Numbered from the stretch's first letter, positions 48,953 through 58,358 are shown. The stretch: 59,108 nt of DNA from Paraburkholderia lycopersici (GCF_900096975.1 NZ_FMYQ01000038.1:1-59108), one strand, 5' to 3'. The notes: generated by a model from the sequence alone, not told the origin. Translations and numbers: made by a program.

Positions 48953-49815
48953 TGGGCAAACTCGCGCTGGCGGCGAAGGTCACACATGTGCCATCGCTGT
49001 ACCTTTCCGAACTCGACGGCCCCCACAAGGGCTGCCGGCAGACCGCTATCGACGGACATCATGAGATCGGCCGCCGCTGCCGCGAACTGGGCGTCGACAC
49101 GATCGTCGTGTTCGACGTGCACTGGCTCGTCAACAGCGAATACCACATCAACTGCGCGCCGCGCTTCGATGGCGTCTACACGAGTAACGAGCTGCCGCAT
49201 TTCATCAAGAACATGCCGTACGCGTATCCGGGAAACCCGCAACTCGGTCACCTCATTGCCGACGTCTCGAACGAGATGGGCGTGAAAAGCCGCGCGCACA
49301 GCGAAACGACGCTTGATCTGGAGTACGGAACACTTGTTCCGATGCGCTACATGAACGGCGACGAGCGATTCCGCGCCGTGTCGGTGGCGGCCTGGTGCAT
49401 GTGGCACGACCTCGCCACGAGCGCGCGTTTCGGCCTCGCCGTGCGCCGTGCGATCGAGGAGCGTTATGACGGCACGGTGGCGATACTCGCGAGCGGGTCG
49501 CTCAGTCATCACTTCGCGAACAACGGCACCGCCGAGGAATACATGCACAAGGTATGGGACCCGTTTCTCGAAGCGGCCGATCGCAGCGTGATCGCGCTGT
49601 GGGAACGCGGCGACTGGCAGACCTTCTGCAGCATGCTGCCGATGTACAACGAAAAATGCTGGGGCGAAGGCGGCATGCACGACACTGCCATGCTGCTCGG
49701 CGCGCTTGGCTGGGACCGCTATGAAGGACGCGCGGAGATCGTCACCCCGTATTTCGGCAGTTCCGGCACCGGCCAGATCAATGCGATTTTTCCGGTTACG
49801 CCACTGCCGGCTTGA
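48952..49815 (+). CDS. hpaD: 3,4-dihydroxyphenylacetate 2,3-dioxygenase
   Basis: A 287-residue class III extradiol dioxygenase (LigB fold) that cleaves homoprotocatechuate at the 2,3 bond. Metal-site regions are AKVTHVPSLYLSE near the N-terminus, VFDVHWLVNSEYHIN and ILASGSLSHHFANNG. HSETTLDLEYGTLVPMRYMN is family-typical. The ATG at 48952 shares its A with the hpaE TAA; the long upstream frame is a shadow. Metal (Fe or Mn) cannot be told from sequence. Confidence 0.93.
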   Translation: MGKLALAAKVTHVPSLYLSELDGPHKGCRQTAIDGHHEIGRRCRELGVDTIVVFDVHWLVNSEYHINCAPRFDGVYTSNELPHFIKNMPYAYPGNPQLGHLIADVSNEMGVKSRAHSETTLDLEYGTLVPMRYMNGDERFRAVSVAAWCMWHDLATSARFGLAVRRAIEERYDGTVAILASGSLSHHFANNGTAEEYMHKVWDPFLEAADRSVIALWERGDWQTFCSMLPMYNEKCWGEGGMHDTAMLLGALGWDRYEGRAEIVTPYFGSSGTGQINAIFPVTPLPA

Positions 49816-49831
49816 ATGACGGGAGAACGCC

Positions 49832-50233
49832 ATGCCCCACCTCACCCTCGAATACAGTGCGAATCTCGGCGACGCGAAAAGCATTGGTCAGCTTTGCGAA
49901 ACGCTTGCTCACGTGCTCGACGCCCAGCGCGACGAAGCGGGCGCACGCGTCTATCCGCGCGGCGGCATCCGCACACGCGCGCTGCGCTGCGAGCAATACT
50001 TCGTTGCCGATGGCAATCCCGAGAACGCGTTCATGCACGGCTGCCTGAAGATCGGCGCGGGCCGGCCGCCGGCCGTGCGCAAGGCAACCGGCGAAGCACT
50101 CTTCGAAGCGATCAAGCAGCACTTTGCACCAACCTTCGCCACACGCGGTCTCGCGCTGTCGCTCGAAATCGTCGAATTCAGCGAGGACGGGTCGTGGAAG
50201 CACAACAACCTGCACGCCCGCCTCAAAACGTGA
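49832..50233 (+). CDS. hpaF: 5-carboxymethyl-2-hydroxymuconate isomerase
   Basis: A 133-residue tautomerase-superfamily enzyme. After Met removal Pro is the N-terminal catalytic base (MPHLTLEYSANL). VYPRGGIRTRALRC, GNPENAFMHGCLKIGAGR and LEIVEFSEDGSWKHNNLH match CHMI isomerases. It converts the 2-hydroxymuconate derivative to the substrate for the HpaG decarboxylase step. It begins 16 bases after hpaD, with a GGGAGAAC ribosome site. Confidence 0.93.
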   Translation: MPHLTLEYSANLGDAKSIGQLCETLAHVLDAQRDEAGARVYPRGGIRTRALRCEQYFVADGNPENAFMHGCLKIGAGRPPAVRKATGEALFEAIKQHFAPTFATRGLALSLEIVEFSEDGSWKHNNLHARLKT

Positions 50234-50240
50234 GTTCATG

Positions 50241-51044
50241 ATGCTAGATCAGCAAACCATCCGCGAGCTGGCCATGCAGCTCGACGAAGCTGAGCGCACG
50301 CGTACGCAGTTGCGCCACTTTTCGCGCACGCATGCCGGCATGACGATCGACGACGGTTACGCCATTCAACGCGAGTGGGTCAAGCTCAAGCTCGCCGCGG
50401 GCCATGCGATCAAAGGCCGCAAAATCGGCCTCACGTCGCGCGCGATGCAGCGCGCCTCGCAGATCGACGAGCCCGACTACGCGCCGCTGCTCGACAGCAT
50501 GTTCATTTCCGCGGGCAGCGATATATACGCCGATCGCTTTATCGCGCCGCGCGTCGAGGTAGAACTTGCGTTCGTGCTGAACCGGCCGTTGCAAGGACCG
50601 GACGTGACGCTCTTCGATGTGCTCGACGCGACCGCGTACGTCACGCCGGCCATCGAAATCATCGACGCGCGCATCGAGCAGTTCGACCGGGAAACCAAGG
50701 CGCCGCGCAAGGTATTCGACACGATTTCCGATTTCGCGGCCAACGCAGGCGTGGTACTGGGCGGCCGTCCTGTCAAACCGCTCGACGTGGACCTGCGCTG
50801 GGTGGGCGCGCTGCTCTACAAGAACGGCGCCGTGGAGGAAAGCGGCCTGGCGGCGGCGGTGCTCAACCACCCGGCAACGGGGGTTGCATGGCTTGCCAAC
50901 AAGATTGCGCGCCATGACGAGCGCCTCGAAGCCGGCGACGTAATCCTGAGCGGCTCGTTCACGGCCCCGATTCCCGCGCGCGCGGGCGACACGTTCCATG
51001 CCGACTACGGTCCGCTTGGCGGCATCGGCTTCAATTTCATCTGA
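50241..51044 (+). CDS. hpaH: 2-oxohept-3-ene-1,7-dioate hydratase
   Basis: A 267-residue hydratase of the MhpD/HpaH family. It hydrates 2-hydroxyhepta-2,4-diene-1,7-dioate to 4-hydroxy-2-oxoheptanedioate. GYAIQREWVKLKLAAGHAIKGRKIGLTSRAMQ, FIAPRVEVELAFVLNRPLQGPDV (metal ligands Glu-x-Glu), KVFDTISDFAANAGVVLGGRP and HPATGVAWLANKIA match HpaH closely. Two ATGs are adjacent (50238, 50241); the second gives the E. coli length. Last gene of the hpa operon here; the HpaI aldolase is not present. Confidence 0.92.
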   Translation: MLDQQTIRELAMQLDEAERTRTQLRHFSRTHAGMTIDDGYAIQREWVKLKLAAGHAIKGRKIGLTSRAMQRASQIDEPDYAPLLDSMFISAGSDIYADRFIAPRVEVELAFVLNRPLQGPDVTLFDVLDATAYVTPAIEIIDARIEQFDRETKAPRKVFDTISDFAANAGVVLGGRPVKPLDVDLRWVGALLYKNGAVEESGLAAAVLNHPATGVAWLANKIARHDERLEAGDVILSGSFTAPIPARAGDTFHADYGPLGGIGFNFI

Positions 51045-51122
51045 TCTGGTCAGGATGCCATAGGCGTGCCCACACCCGCGAACCCGTTCAAGCGCGCCGC
51101 GTTTGGCGCCGCGGCGCACCTC

Positions 51123-51566
51123 TCACTCGTCCTCGTTCCCGTTCGCCACGAGCTTCGCGAGCGCCACCGCCAGCACCTCGCGCTCGTGCTCGCTCAACGC
51201 CGCGAGAATTGCGTCGTTGGCCGACTTCGAAATCGACGCCGCGCGCCGGTAGGTGCTGCGGCCTTGCGCCGTGAGCGCCACGAGCACGCCGCGCGCGTCC
51301 GCCTCGTTCGAGGTCTTGGCGAGCAGACCCTTGCGCTCCAGCACATCGGTTGCGCGGCTCGCCTGGCTGCGGTCGAGATTCGACACGCGCCCAAGGTCCG
51401 ACACCGACAACGCCCCGAATGCCCCCACGCTCAGCAGCAAGCGCGCCTCCGTGAGCGAAAGCGAAAGCGCTGCCTCGAACGCGTCGCTCATCGAGCGGTC
51501 AGTCTGCTTCTTGAGCACATGAAGCCGGTATGTGAACAGCTCTTCGATGTTGTACTTCCCCTTCAT
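51123..51566 (-). CDS. MarR-family transcriptional regulator
   Basis: A 147-residue MarR regulator. MKGKYNIEELFTYRLHVLKK, winged helix LSVSDLGRVSNLDRSQASRATDVLERKGL, wing NEADARGVLVALT, and C-terminal SEHEREVLAVALAKLV are visible. A GGGAAGG ribosome site precedes the ATG. It is divergent from a class II aldolase gene and so probably controls the aldolase/reductase pair. It is convergent with hpaH. Effector unknown; distinct from hpaR. Confidence 0.87.
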   Translation of the reverse strand: MKGKYNIEELFTYRLHVLKKQTDRSMSDAFEAALSLSLTEARLLLSVGAFGALSVSDLGRVSNLDRSQASRATDVLERKGLLAKTSNEADARGVLVALTAQGRSTYRRAASISKSANDAILAALSEHEREVLAVALAKLVANGNEDE

Positions 51567-51734
51567 TCGCCTTCCCGCCTGAGTTCGCCGGCCGTAAAAC
51601 TACGACCACGCCGTTAGAATAGCATCGCCGCAAGCCCTTTTCTTAAGGCATTTCGTGAATAATTTGATGCTTGCACACGCATTTACTTGAGCGTAGGATC
51701 GGCGTCATCACTGCCTGCAAGGGAGGAGACCGTC

Positions 51735-52505
51735 ATGAATGAAAACATTCGGCGCGCGCGCCCCGAATGGTGCGACCCCAAGGAATGGGACGCACGCATG
51801 CAGCTTGCAGCCGTGTATCGCGTGTTTCATCTCATGGGCTGGACCGAGCTGATCTTCAACCACATCACGCTGCGCGTGCCCGGGCCGCAAAAACACTTTC
51901 TCATCAACCCGTTCGGACTCGCATATGACGAAGTCAAGGCATCGAATCTCGTCACGGTCGATCTCGACGGCAACGTCCTGAGTCCGGGCGACTATCCGGT
52001 CAACCCCGCGGGCTTCGTCATTCACAGCGCCATCCACGCGAACGTCGAAGACGCCCATTGCGTGATGCACACGCACACCACGGCAGGGCTCGCGGTGGCG
52101 TGCATGGAAGGCGGCCTCGCGTACACGAACTTCTACTCGGCGCAGTTGCACGACATGGTCGCGTATCACGACTTCGAGGGCATCACCGTGCATGCGGACG
52201 AGAAGTCACGCATCCTGAAGTCGATGGGCGACAAGCGTCTGCTCATTTTGCGCAATCACGGCCTGCTCTCGCATGGGGTGAGCCTCGCGCACGCGTTCGC
52301 GCTGCTTTGGACGCTCAACCGCGCCTGCGAGGTCCAGGTCGTGACCGACTCGATGCGCGGCCAGACGCTGCCCATCTCCGCGGCCATCACCGAACGCGCC
52401 ACGCGCGACGCGCTGCAGTTCTCGCCTGAGCACGGCGCAGGACAGAACGTGCTCGACGCGCTGATCCGGCGTGTAACGCGCCTCGACCCTTCCTGGCAGG
52501 AGTAA
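51735..52505 (+). CDS. Class II aldolase/adducin-family protein
   Basis: A 256-residue Zn-dependent class II aldolase (fuculose-phosphate aldolase superfamily) from the ATG at 51735, with GGGAGGAGA before it. Putative zinc ligands His112 and His114 (VMHTHTTAG) and His175 (RNHGLLSHG) are intact. FNHITLRVPG and LINPFGLAYDEVKASNLV are typical of the adducin-type members. The natural substrate is unknown. It is followed four bases later by a ketopantoate-reductase-like gene, so the two likely work in one pathway. Confidence 0.85.
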   Translation: MNENIRRARPEWCDPKEWDARMQLAAVYRVFHLMGWTELIFNHITLRVPGPQKHFLINPFGLAYDEVKASNLVTVDLDGNVLSPGDYPVNPAGFVIHSAIHANVEDAHCVMHTHTTAGLAVACMEGGLAYTNFYSAQLHDMVAYHDFEGITVHADEKSRILKSMGDKRLLILRNHGLLSHGVSLAHAFALLWTLNRACEVQVVTDSMRGQTLPISAAITERATRDALQFSPEHGAGQNVLDALIRRVTRLDPSWQE

Positions 52506-52508
52506 CGT

Positions 52509-53513
52509 TTGAACACCCCGAGTCAAAAGATTACCGTCGTCGGCGCCGGTGCGATCGGCGGCCTGATCGCGGCGCGCCTTGCGCGCGTGGGCATCGCGGT
52601 TAGCGTGCTCGCGCGCGGCGCGCATCTGGACGCCATTCGCCGCGACGGCCTCGCGGTTGTCGAAGGCGAGGCGCGCTATACGGTAGCCGTCAACGCCACC
52701 GATAACGCCGCCTCGCTCGGCGCGCAGGACCTGGTTTTCATCTGCCTGAAGGGCCAGGCGCTCGCGCAGGCCGCGGCGTCGCTCGCGCCGCTCGTCGGTC
52801 CGCACACGCATATCGTCTCGGCGATGAACGGCGTGCCCTGGTGGTTCCTCCACGCATTCGGCGGCGCGCATGCGAACGGGCGACTCGAAGCGGTCGATCC
52901 CGGCGGTGCCGTCTCGGCGGCGCTGCCGCCTGCGCAGGCCTCGGGCTGCGTCGTGCATCTGTCGTCGTCGATCTCGGGGCCGGGCGTAATCCGCAAGGGC
53001 AAAGGCAATGAACTGATCGTCGGCGAAGGCTCGCCGCACATGGCCGCGCGAGCACGGGAAGCGCGCGATCTGCTCGTGCGCGCCGGCTTCGACGTCACGG
53101 CCGCCGCCCCCATCCAGGTCGATATCTGGGCGAAGCTCTGGGGCAACATGACGATGAACCCCATCAGCGCGCTGACCCGCTCGAGCGCCGACGTGATTCT
53201 CGACGACCCGCTCACGGCGGGGCTAGTCAGCGCAGTGATGGCCGAAGCGCGCGCGATCGGCGAAGCGCTCGGCATCCGCCTTGCGTTGACCATAGACGAG
53301 CGCAACGCGATCACACGCAAGCTCGGCGCGTTCAAGACTTCAATGCTGCAAGACGTGGAAGCGGGCCGCGCGCTCGAAGTCGAGGCGCTCGTAGGCGCGC
53401 CCTATGAACTGGCGCAGCGCGTGGGAATCGCGGCGCCATCGCTCGGCATGCTCTATGGTCTCGCACGCCAGCTCGACGCGAATCTCGAAGCCGCGCGCGC
53501 GGCGCGGCCGTGA
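52509..53513 (+). CDS. Ketopantoate-reductase-family (PanE/ApbA) dehydrogenase
   Basis: A 334-residue NADPH-dependent 2-keto acid reductase-like protein, starting at TTG 52509 with GGAGTAA just before it. NADP motif VVGAGAIGGLIAARLARVG (10-28), LVFICLKGQAL, the catalytic Lys region in WAKLWGNMTMNPISAL, and the C-terminal LGAFKTSMLQDVEAGRALEVEALVG are family-typical. The insert with SAALPPAQASGCVVHLSSSI fits the ApbA-like proteins outside pantothenate synthesis. Paired with the aldolase; not the housekeeping PanE on this context. Confidence 0.88.
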   Translation: MNTPSQKITVVGAGAIGGLIAARLARVGIAVSVLARGAHLDAIRRDGLAVVEGEARYTVAVNATDNAASLGAQDLVFICLKGQALAQAAASLAPLVGPHTHIVSAMNGVPWWFLHAFGGAHANGRLEAVDPGGAVSAALPPAQASGCVVHLSSSISGPGVIRKGKGNELIVGEGSPHMAARAREARDLLVRAGFDVTAAAPIQVDIWAKLWGNMTMNPISALTRSSADVILDDPLTAGLVSAVMAEARAIGEALGIRLALTIDERNAITRKLGAFKTSMLQDVEAGRALEVEALVGAPYELAQRVGIAAPSLGMLYGLARQLDANLEAARAARP

Positions 53514-54803
53514 TCAATCGTCGAGCGGCCTGCCCGTGAGGTCGCGAATGAACGGCAGCGCGAGGCACGAGAGCGCCACGCATGCCATCACGTACCAGGC
53601 GGGCGAGAGCAGATTGCCTGTGGTCTTCACAAGCCAGGTGGCGATGGTCTGCGCAAAGCCGCCGAAAATCGCCACGCCGATGCTGTAGACGATCGCCATG
53701 CCCGTCGCGCGCACGGCGCGTGGAAACATCTCGGGCAGCATCGTGATGGAGGGCGCGGCCTGCAGCCCGAGCAACACGCTCAGGCCGCCCACGGTCACGA
53801 GCAGGCGCGCGGCGTCCGGCCCGCTCGCGAGCCAGAGGAACGCCGGGTAGATCAGCAGCAAGACGCCCACGCGCGGCCAGAAGATGAGCATGCGGCGGCT
53901 GAAGCGGTCACAGAGCAGCCCCGAAACCGGCGCGACCACGAAGGTCACCACGCCCGAAACGAGCCCCGCCAGCAAGGCCGTGGGCGCGGGCACCTTCAGC
54001 TCGTGGATCGCGTAGGTCGGCATATAGAACGTGACGACATAAGCCGTGACCGTGGTGCCGATCGTCAGCAGAATGCCGAGCGCGGCGCGCCGCCAGTGGT
54101 CGCGCACCACGGCAAGCACGGGCATGCGCACGGGGCGCGCGTGCCCGGGTGCCTGCTCTTCCAGACGCCGCCGGATCCACATGCCGAGCGGCGCGATCGC
54201 CACGCCCATGAGGAAGGGCACGCGCCAGCCCCACGCGAGCAGTGTGTCGGCGGCGAGAAAAGTCGTAAGGAGTCCCGCCATTAGCGCGCCGAGCGAGACG
54301 CCCAGCCCCTGGCTCGCGAACTGCCAGCTGCCGAGCAGGCCGCGATTGGCGGGCGTGCCCGCCTCGATCAGCAGGGTGGTGGACGCGCCCACTTCGCCGC
54401 CAGCGGAAAAGCCCTGCAGCAAGCGCGCGAACACGATCAAGACGGGTGCAGCCACACCGATCTGCGCGTAAGTGGGCGCGAGGCCGATCAACAGACAGCC
54501 CAGCGCCATCATGAAAATGGTGAGCGTCATGGCGGGCTTGCGTCCGGCGCGGTCCGCGTATGCGCCGATCACGACGCCGCCCAGCGGACGCATGACAAAA
54601 CCCACGCCGAAGGTTGCCACCGAGGCCAGCAGTTGCCCATAACTCGACATGGTGGGAAAGAACAGCTTGCCGATGGTCAGCGCGAAGAAGCTGTAGACGG
54701 TGAAATCAAAAAATTCGAGCGCGTTGCCGATCGTCGCGGCGACGATCAACTGCGCGCGGCTTAGTTTGCCCTTCTGCACTCCGGTCATGCTGACGCTGTT
54801 CAT
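53514..54803 (-). CDS. MFS transporter, metabolite:H+ symporter (MHS) type
   Basis: A 429-residue inner-membrane carrier from the ATG at 54803 (MNSVSMTGVQKGKLS) with GAGGAGAGC upstream. About 12 TM helices. AATIGNALEFFDFTVYSFFALTIGKLFFP and PLGGVVIGAYADRAGRKPAMTLTI (motif A) are hallmarks of the MHS/ProP-ShiA-type family, whose substrates are small carboxylates. It is convergent with the reductase gene with no spacer, so it may import the substrate handled by the aldolase/reductase pair, though it is transcribed oppositely. Confidence 0.88.
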   Translation of the reverse strand: MNSVSMTGVQKGKLSRAQLIVAATIGNALEFFDFTVYSFFALTIGKLFFPTMSSYGQLLASVATFGVGFVMRPLGGVVIGAYADRAGRKPAMTLTIFMMALGCLLIGLAPTYAQIGVAAPVLIVFARLLQGFSAGGEVGASTTLLIEAGTPANRGLLGSWQFASQGLGVSLGALMAGLLTTFLAADTLLAWGWRVPFLMGVAIAPLGMWIRRRLEEQAPGHARPVRMPVLAVVRDHWRRAALGILLTIGTTVTAYVVTFYMPTYAIHELKVPAPTALLAGLVSGVVTFVVAPVSGLLCDRFSRRMLIFWPRVGVLLLIYPAFLWLASGPDAARLLVTVGGLSVLLGLQAAPSITMLPEMFPRAVRATGMAIVYSIGVAIFGGFAQTIATWLVKTTGNLLSPAWYVMACVALSCLALPFIRDLTGRPLDD

Positions 54804-55253
54804 GGGCTCTCCTCGTCGGCCTCCGGCGGGTCCGGATGGTGGATCACGCAACGGTAGCACTCGCCAGGGCGCTCGCGCCACTGATCAAAACCCGTGCAGG
54901 CGGCGGGCGTTACGCGGGTGTTACGCGGGTTCGCGTCAGCCTCGAACCGATCCCCTTTATTCGCGAGCCGTGCGCGTCACGTCCGCGTTCGCGCATCAAA
55001 AGAGGCATACTCCGAGGCATAGCCAGCTCATACGTTTCGCGCGCCGCGCCGTTTGCGGCCCCCGCAAACGCCATGTCGCCCAGATGCCAAACATGGGCAC
55101 AAAACTTGCGCCAGCGCGTCGAATACTCCGACGAATCTGGCGACGGCAGCGTTTTCGCCGCGCCCGGGCGCGCTTCCCGAGCCGCGCGTTTCGTCCTGCT
55201 GTCTTTCATTCCGCCGCCACTGAAGGGTCGTCGCTGTCGCGACCCGTAAGCCA
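54804..55253. other. 450-base intergenic region before the MscS-like gene
   Basis: No gene is supported. A tandem GTTACGCGGGT x2 lies at 54909-54930. A promoter region shared by the divergent MFS and channel genes is likely, but no clear boxes were found. Confidence 0.45.
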
Positions 55254-58142
55254 ATGACAAGGATGCTTCTTTCTTTCGCCTTTCCGTCACCGCGCACGCC
55301 GCGCCTGCGTGCCCTGCTCGCCGCTCCCGGCGTTCTCGTCTGCGCGACGCTCGCGCTCGGCGCATCGAACGCGACGGCGGCGACGCCCGCCGCCTTCGCC
55401 GCGGCGCTACCGTCCGCCGCAAGCCAGTCACATCCCGCCCAGCCCGCTGCCCACGCGCCTGACCCCAACGCGCACGCGAGCAACCCCGCCGCACCCGTAG
55501 CGCTCACGCCCAGCCAGGCGCAGGCGGCCCTGCAGGTCCTCGACGACCCCGTGCAGCGCGGCCACATGGAAGACACGCTGCGCGCCATCGCCGCCGCCGG
55601 TGCCCTGGCCACGCCCGCCTCGGCGAGCGCGGCGGCCAGCGCACCAGCCGCCGCATCGGGCGCGTCGGCAGCCGCGCCGGCTTCCGCGCCGCTCGCGGGC
55701 GCGCTGCGCTCCAACGGCCTCGTCGTCCAGATCGCCGATCACGCCGCGCACGGCGCCCGCATGATCGGCCGGCATCTGAACCATACGTTCGCGACGCTGC
55801 TCGGCCTCTGGTCGACGCGCAACTGGTGGCAGGAACATCTCTCCACGCCGCAGGGCCACGCACTGCTGCTGAGCCTGCTGCGCGTGCTCGTGCTCACGCT
55901 CGTGCCCGCGCTCGCGCTCGCGACGCTGTTGCGCCGCTTCGTCGCCGCGCCGGAACGCGCCATTGCCACGCATCAGGCCGAGAAACAGCGCGAGGACGGC
56001 GATCCCCCGCCGGACGGCGCGCCTGTACCGCAGCCGCAAACGCCGGAGGCGACGGGCACGAGCGTGGCGCTCGCCGCGCAAGCGACAACCGACGCGCAGC
56101 AAGACGCCCTGCGCGAAGCCGCCGGCATGGAAGCGGCGGACGCCCAGGGCACGAAGGAGAACGACCCCAACGCCGGCCCCAACGCCAATGCGCGCGCCAA
56201 CGCGGCGGCGCGCGCCACGGTCACGGCCGCCCAGCAGGAGGACGACGCCTCCCCGAAAAGCGCGGCCCAGCGCGCGAAGGAGGCGTATCACGCGCTGCGC
56301 GGCGTGCATCACTGGCGCTTGCTGCAGCGTCTGCCGGGCGCCCTGCTCGTGATGCTGCTCGAGGTCGTGCCCGTCGTGGGCTTTGGGCTGTGCGCCGCGG
56401 GCGTGCTCTCGCTCTTCGGCCCCGACGACGCCGCGCCCGCCGAAGCGGTGGGCCAGATCGTCGATACCTATGTGATCTGCCGCGTCGTCGTCATGTTAGG
56501 CAAGCTGCTGTTCGCCCCCGACGCGGCCGCGCTGCGCCTTGTGCCGCTCGGCGACGACTGGGCCGCCTACGCGCAGCGCTGGCTCGTGCGCCTCGCCGTC
56601 ATCGGTGGCGCGGGCGGCGCCCTTAGCGCCGCGGTGCCGCTCGGCATGACCGAAGACGCGCAGCTCGCGCTCGTGAAAGTCGTCACGCTGATCGGCCACC
56701 TCGCGCTCGCCGTGATGATCCTGCAGTTGCGCCGTCCCGTGGCCAACGCCATGCGCACGGCGGCCGGGCGCCACGGCTCCTATGCGTGGTTCATGCAGTG
56801 GTTCGCCGACATCTGGGTCGGCGTGGCGCTGTTCGTCGTCCTCGCGCTGTGGTTCGTCTGGGCGCTCGATCTGCGCGGCGGCTACGCCGCACTGCTGCGC
56901 TCGGGCGGTCTTTCGCTCGTCGTCCTGCTCGCCGCGCGCGTGAGCGCCATCGTGCTGCTCGGTGCGTTGAGCCGGCTGTTCGGCTTGCGCGACGATCACG
57001 ACAAGATGAGCTTCGGCCAGCGCCGCGCCTATCGCTATTACCCGGCACTGAGGCGCATCGTCGTCGTGGCGATCTGGCTCGTGACGCTCGATTTGCTGTT
57101 GCACATCTGGGGCCTGCGTCCCGCGCGCATTCTCGCGCTCGCGCCCATCGGTCACATGCTCGGCTCCGCGCTGCTCACCATCGTGATCGCCATCGTCGCC
57201 GCCGTCGCGATCTGGGAGTTCGCGAACGGCGCGGCCGAGCGGCGCCTGAACGCCTGGACCGACGCCGGCGACTTCGTGCGAGCCGCGCGCCTGCGCACGC
57301 TCTTGCCGATGTTCCGCACCACGCTGTTCGTCTCGATCCTCGTGGTGGTGGGGCTCACCGCGCTCTCGCAGCTCGGCGTGAACACCGGGCCGCTCATTGC
57401 GGGCGCCAGCATTTTCGGCGTGGCGCTCGGCTTCGGCTCGCAAAAGCTCGTGCAGGACTTCATCACCGGCATCTTCCTGCTCACCGAAAACGCGATGCAG
57501 GTCGGCGACTGGGTAACGGTGGCGGGTGTCTCGGGCACCGTCGAGTTTCTCTCGATCCGCACGGTGCGCCTGCGCGGCGGCGACGGCTCGCTCTATACCG
57601 TGCCCTTCAGCTCGGTCACGACCGTCAACAACACGAATCGCGGCATCGGCAACGCGGCCGTGAAGGTGGTGATCGCGCAGGGCGCGGATCTGCAGCGCGC
57701 CATCGACACGTTGAACGAGATCGGCGCCGAGCTCCGCAAGGAAGACGCGTTCGAGAACGGCATCCTCAGCGACTTCGCCTACTGGGGCGTCGATCAGGTG
57801 GATGGCGCAAGCGTGACGCTCGTCGGCCAGATCCAGTGCAAGGACTCGGCGCGCTGGGGCGTGCAGCGCGAGTTCAACCGGCGCGTGCTGCTGCGCTTCG
57901 CGGAGCGCGGCATCGAGCTGGCGAATCCGCAGCGCAATTTTCTGGTGGGCATGACGCGCGAAAGCGATGTCGAAGGCCTGGCGTATGGCGGCGACCGCGA
58001 CGACGACACCCCCGACGACGATCGCGCGCGTACGCAGTCGCGCGGCGCAGCGAACACGCCGCAAGGCGGCGGCAAGCCGCGTAATGGACGCGGCGGCGCG
58101 TCCGGCGACGGCCGCGGATCGTCGAGCGGCAAACCCAATTGA
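55254..58142 (+). CDS. Large mechanosensitive channel of the MscS family
   Basis: A 962-residue inner-membrane protein. N-terminal signal (about 15-43), then a long Ala/Pro-rich periplasmic region. TM segments start near 205, with a charged Ala/Asn-rich loop at about 235-345, and further TMs run from 355 to 700. The MscS pore helix and upper beta domain lie at about 700-810 (LIAGASIFGVALGFGSQKLVQDFITGIF, GDWVTVAGVSGTVEFLSIRTVRLR, VPFSSVTTVNN). A Gly/Arg/Ser-rich tail ends the chain. YbiO/MscM-type large members protect against osmotic downshift. Start codon chosen as the first in frame with signal; no strong ribosome site seen. Confidence 0.85.
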   Translation: MTRMLLSFAFPSPRTPRLRALLAAPGVLVCATLALGASNATAATPAAFAAALPSAASQSHPAQPAAHAPDPNAHASNPAAPVALTPSQAQAALQVLDDPVQRGHMEDTLRAIAAAGALATPASASAAASAPAAASGASAAAPASAPLAGALRSNGLVVQIADHAAHGARMIGRHLNHTFATLLGLWSTRNWWQEHLSTPQGHALLLSLLRVLVLTLVPALALATLLRRFVAAPERAIATHQAEKQREDGDPPPDGAPVPQPQTPEATGTSVALAAQATTDAQQDALREAAGMEAADAQGTKENDPNAGPNANARANAAARATVTAAQQEDDASPKSAAQRAKEAYHALRGVHHWRLLQRLPGALLVMLLEVVPVVGFGLCAAGVLSLFGPDDAAPAEAVGQIVDTYVICRVVVMLGKLLFAPDAAALRLVPLGDDWAAYAQRWLVRLAVIGGAGGALSAAVPLGMTEDAQLALVKVVTLIGHLALAVMILQLRRPVANAMRTAAGRHGSYAWFMQWFADIWVGVALFVVLALWFVWALDLRGGYAALLRSGGLSLVVLLAARVSAIVLLGALSRLFGLRDDHDKMSFGQRRAYRYYPALRRIVVVAIWLVTLDLLLHIWGLRPARILALAPIGHMLGSALLTIVIAIVAAVAIWEFANGAAERRLNAWTDAGDFVRAARLRTLLPMFRTTLFVSILVVVGLTALSQLGVNTGPLIAGASIFGVALGFGSQKLVQDFITGIFLLTENAMQVGDWVTVAGVSGTVEFLSIRTVRLRGGDGSLYTVPFSSVTTVNNTNRGIGNAAVKVVIAQGADLQRAIDTLNEIGAELRKEDAFENGILSDFAYWGVDQVDGASVTLVGQIQCKDSARWGVQREFNRRVLLRFAERGIELANPQRNFLVGMTRESDVEGLAYGGDRDDDTPDDDRARTQSRGAANTPQGGGKPRNGRGGASGDGRGSSSGKPN

Positions 58143-58210
58143 CGGGCCGACCCCGCAGCCGGTGCGCGGAGCGCGCGCGCCGGCCTCACTCTTCGCTTCG
58201 CGCGACGGTT

Positions 58211-58232
58211 CTCCCGAAAAGGCTCACCATAG
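58211..58232 (+). repeat. Dispersed motif, copy 5
   Basis: CTCCCGAAAAGG then CTCACCATAG; matches the consensus except at position 11 and at the 3' end. It lies 68 bases after the MscS-like stop. Confidence 0.65.
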
Positions 58233-58336
58233 CGCCGCCGCGGGCATCGCGGCGCAACGTCTGTCTAGCAAACTTTCCAGTCTAATCAACGGTCTGCACG
58301 TGATGGACATGGTGCGATGCACGCAAGGCGCGGCGG

Positions 58337-58358
58337 CTCCCGAAGAAGCTCACCTTCG
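58337..58358 (+). repeat. Dispersed motif, copy 6
   Basis: CTCCCGAAGAAG then CTCACCTTCG; two differences from consensus. It lies 126 bases after copy 5. Confidence 0.7.

Noticed and set aside
54909..54930. Tandem GTTACGCGGGT repeat
   Set aside because: Only two 11-base units and no other signal; likely chance or slippage.
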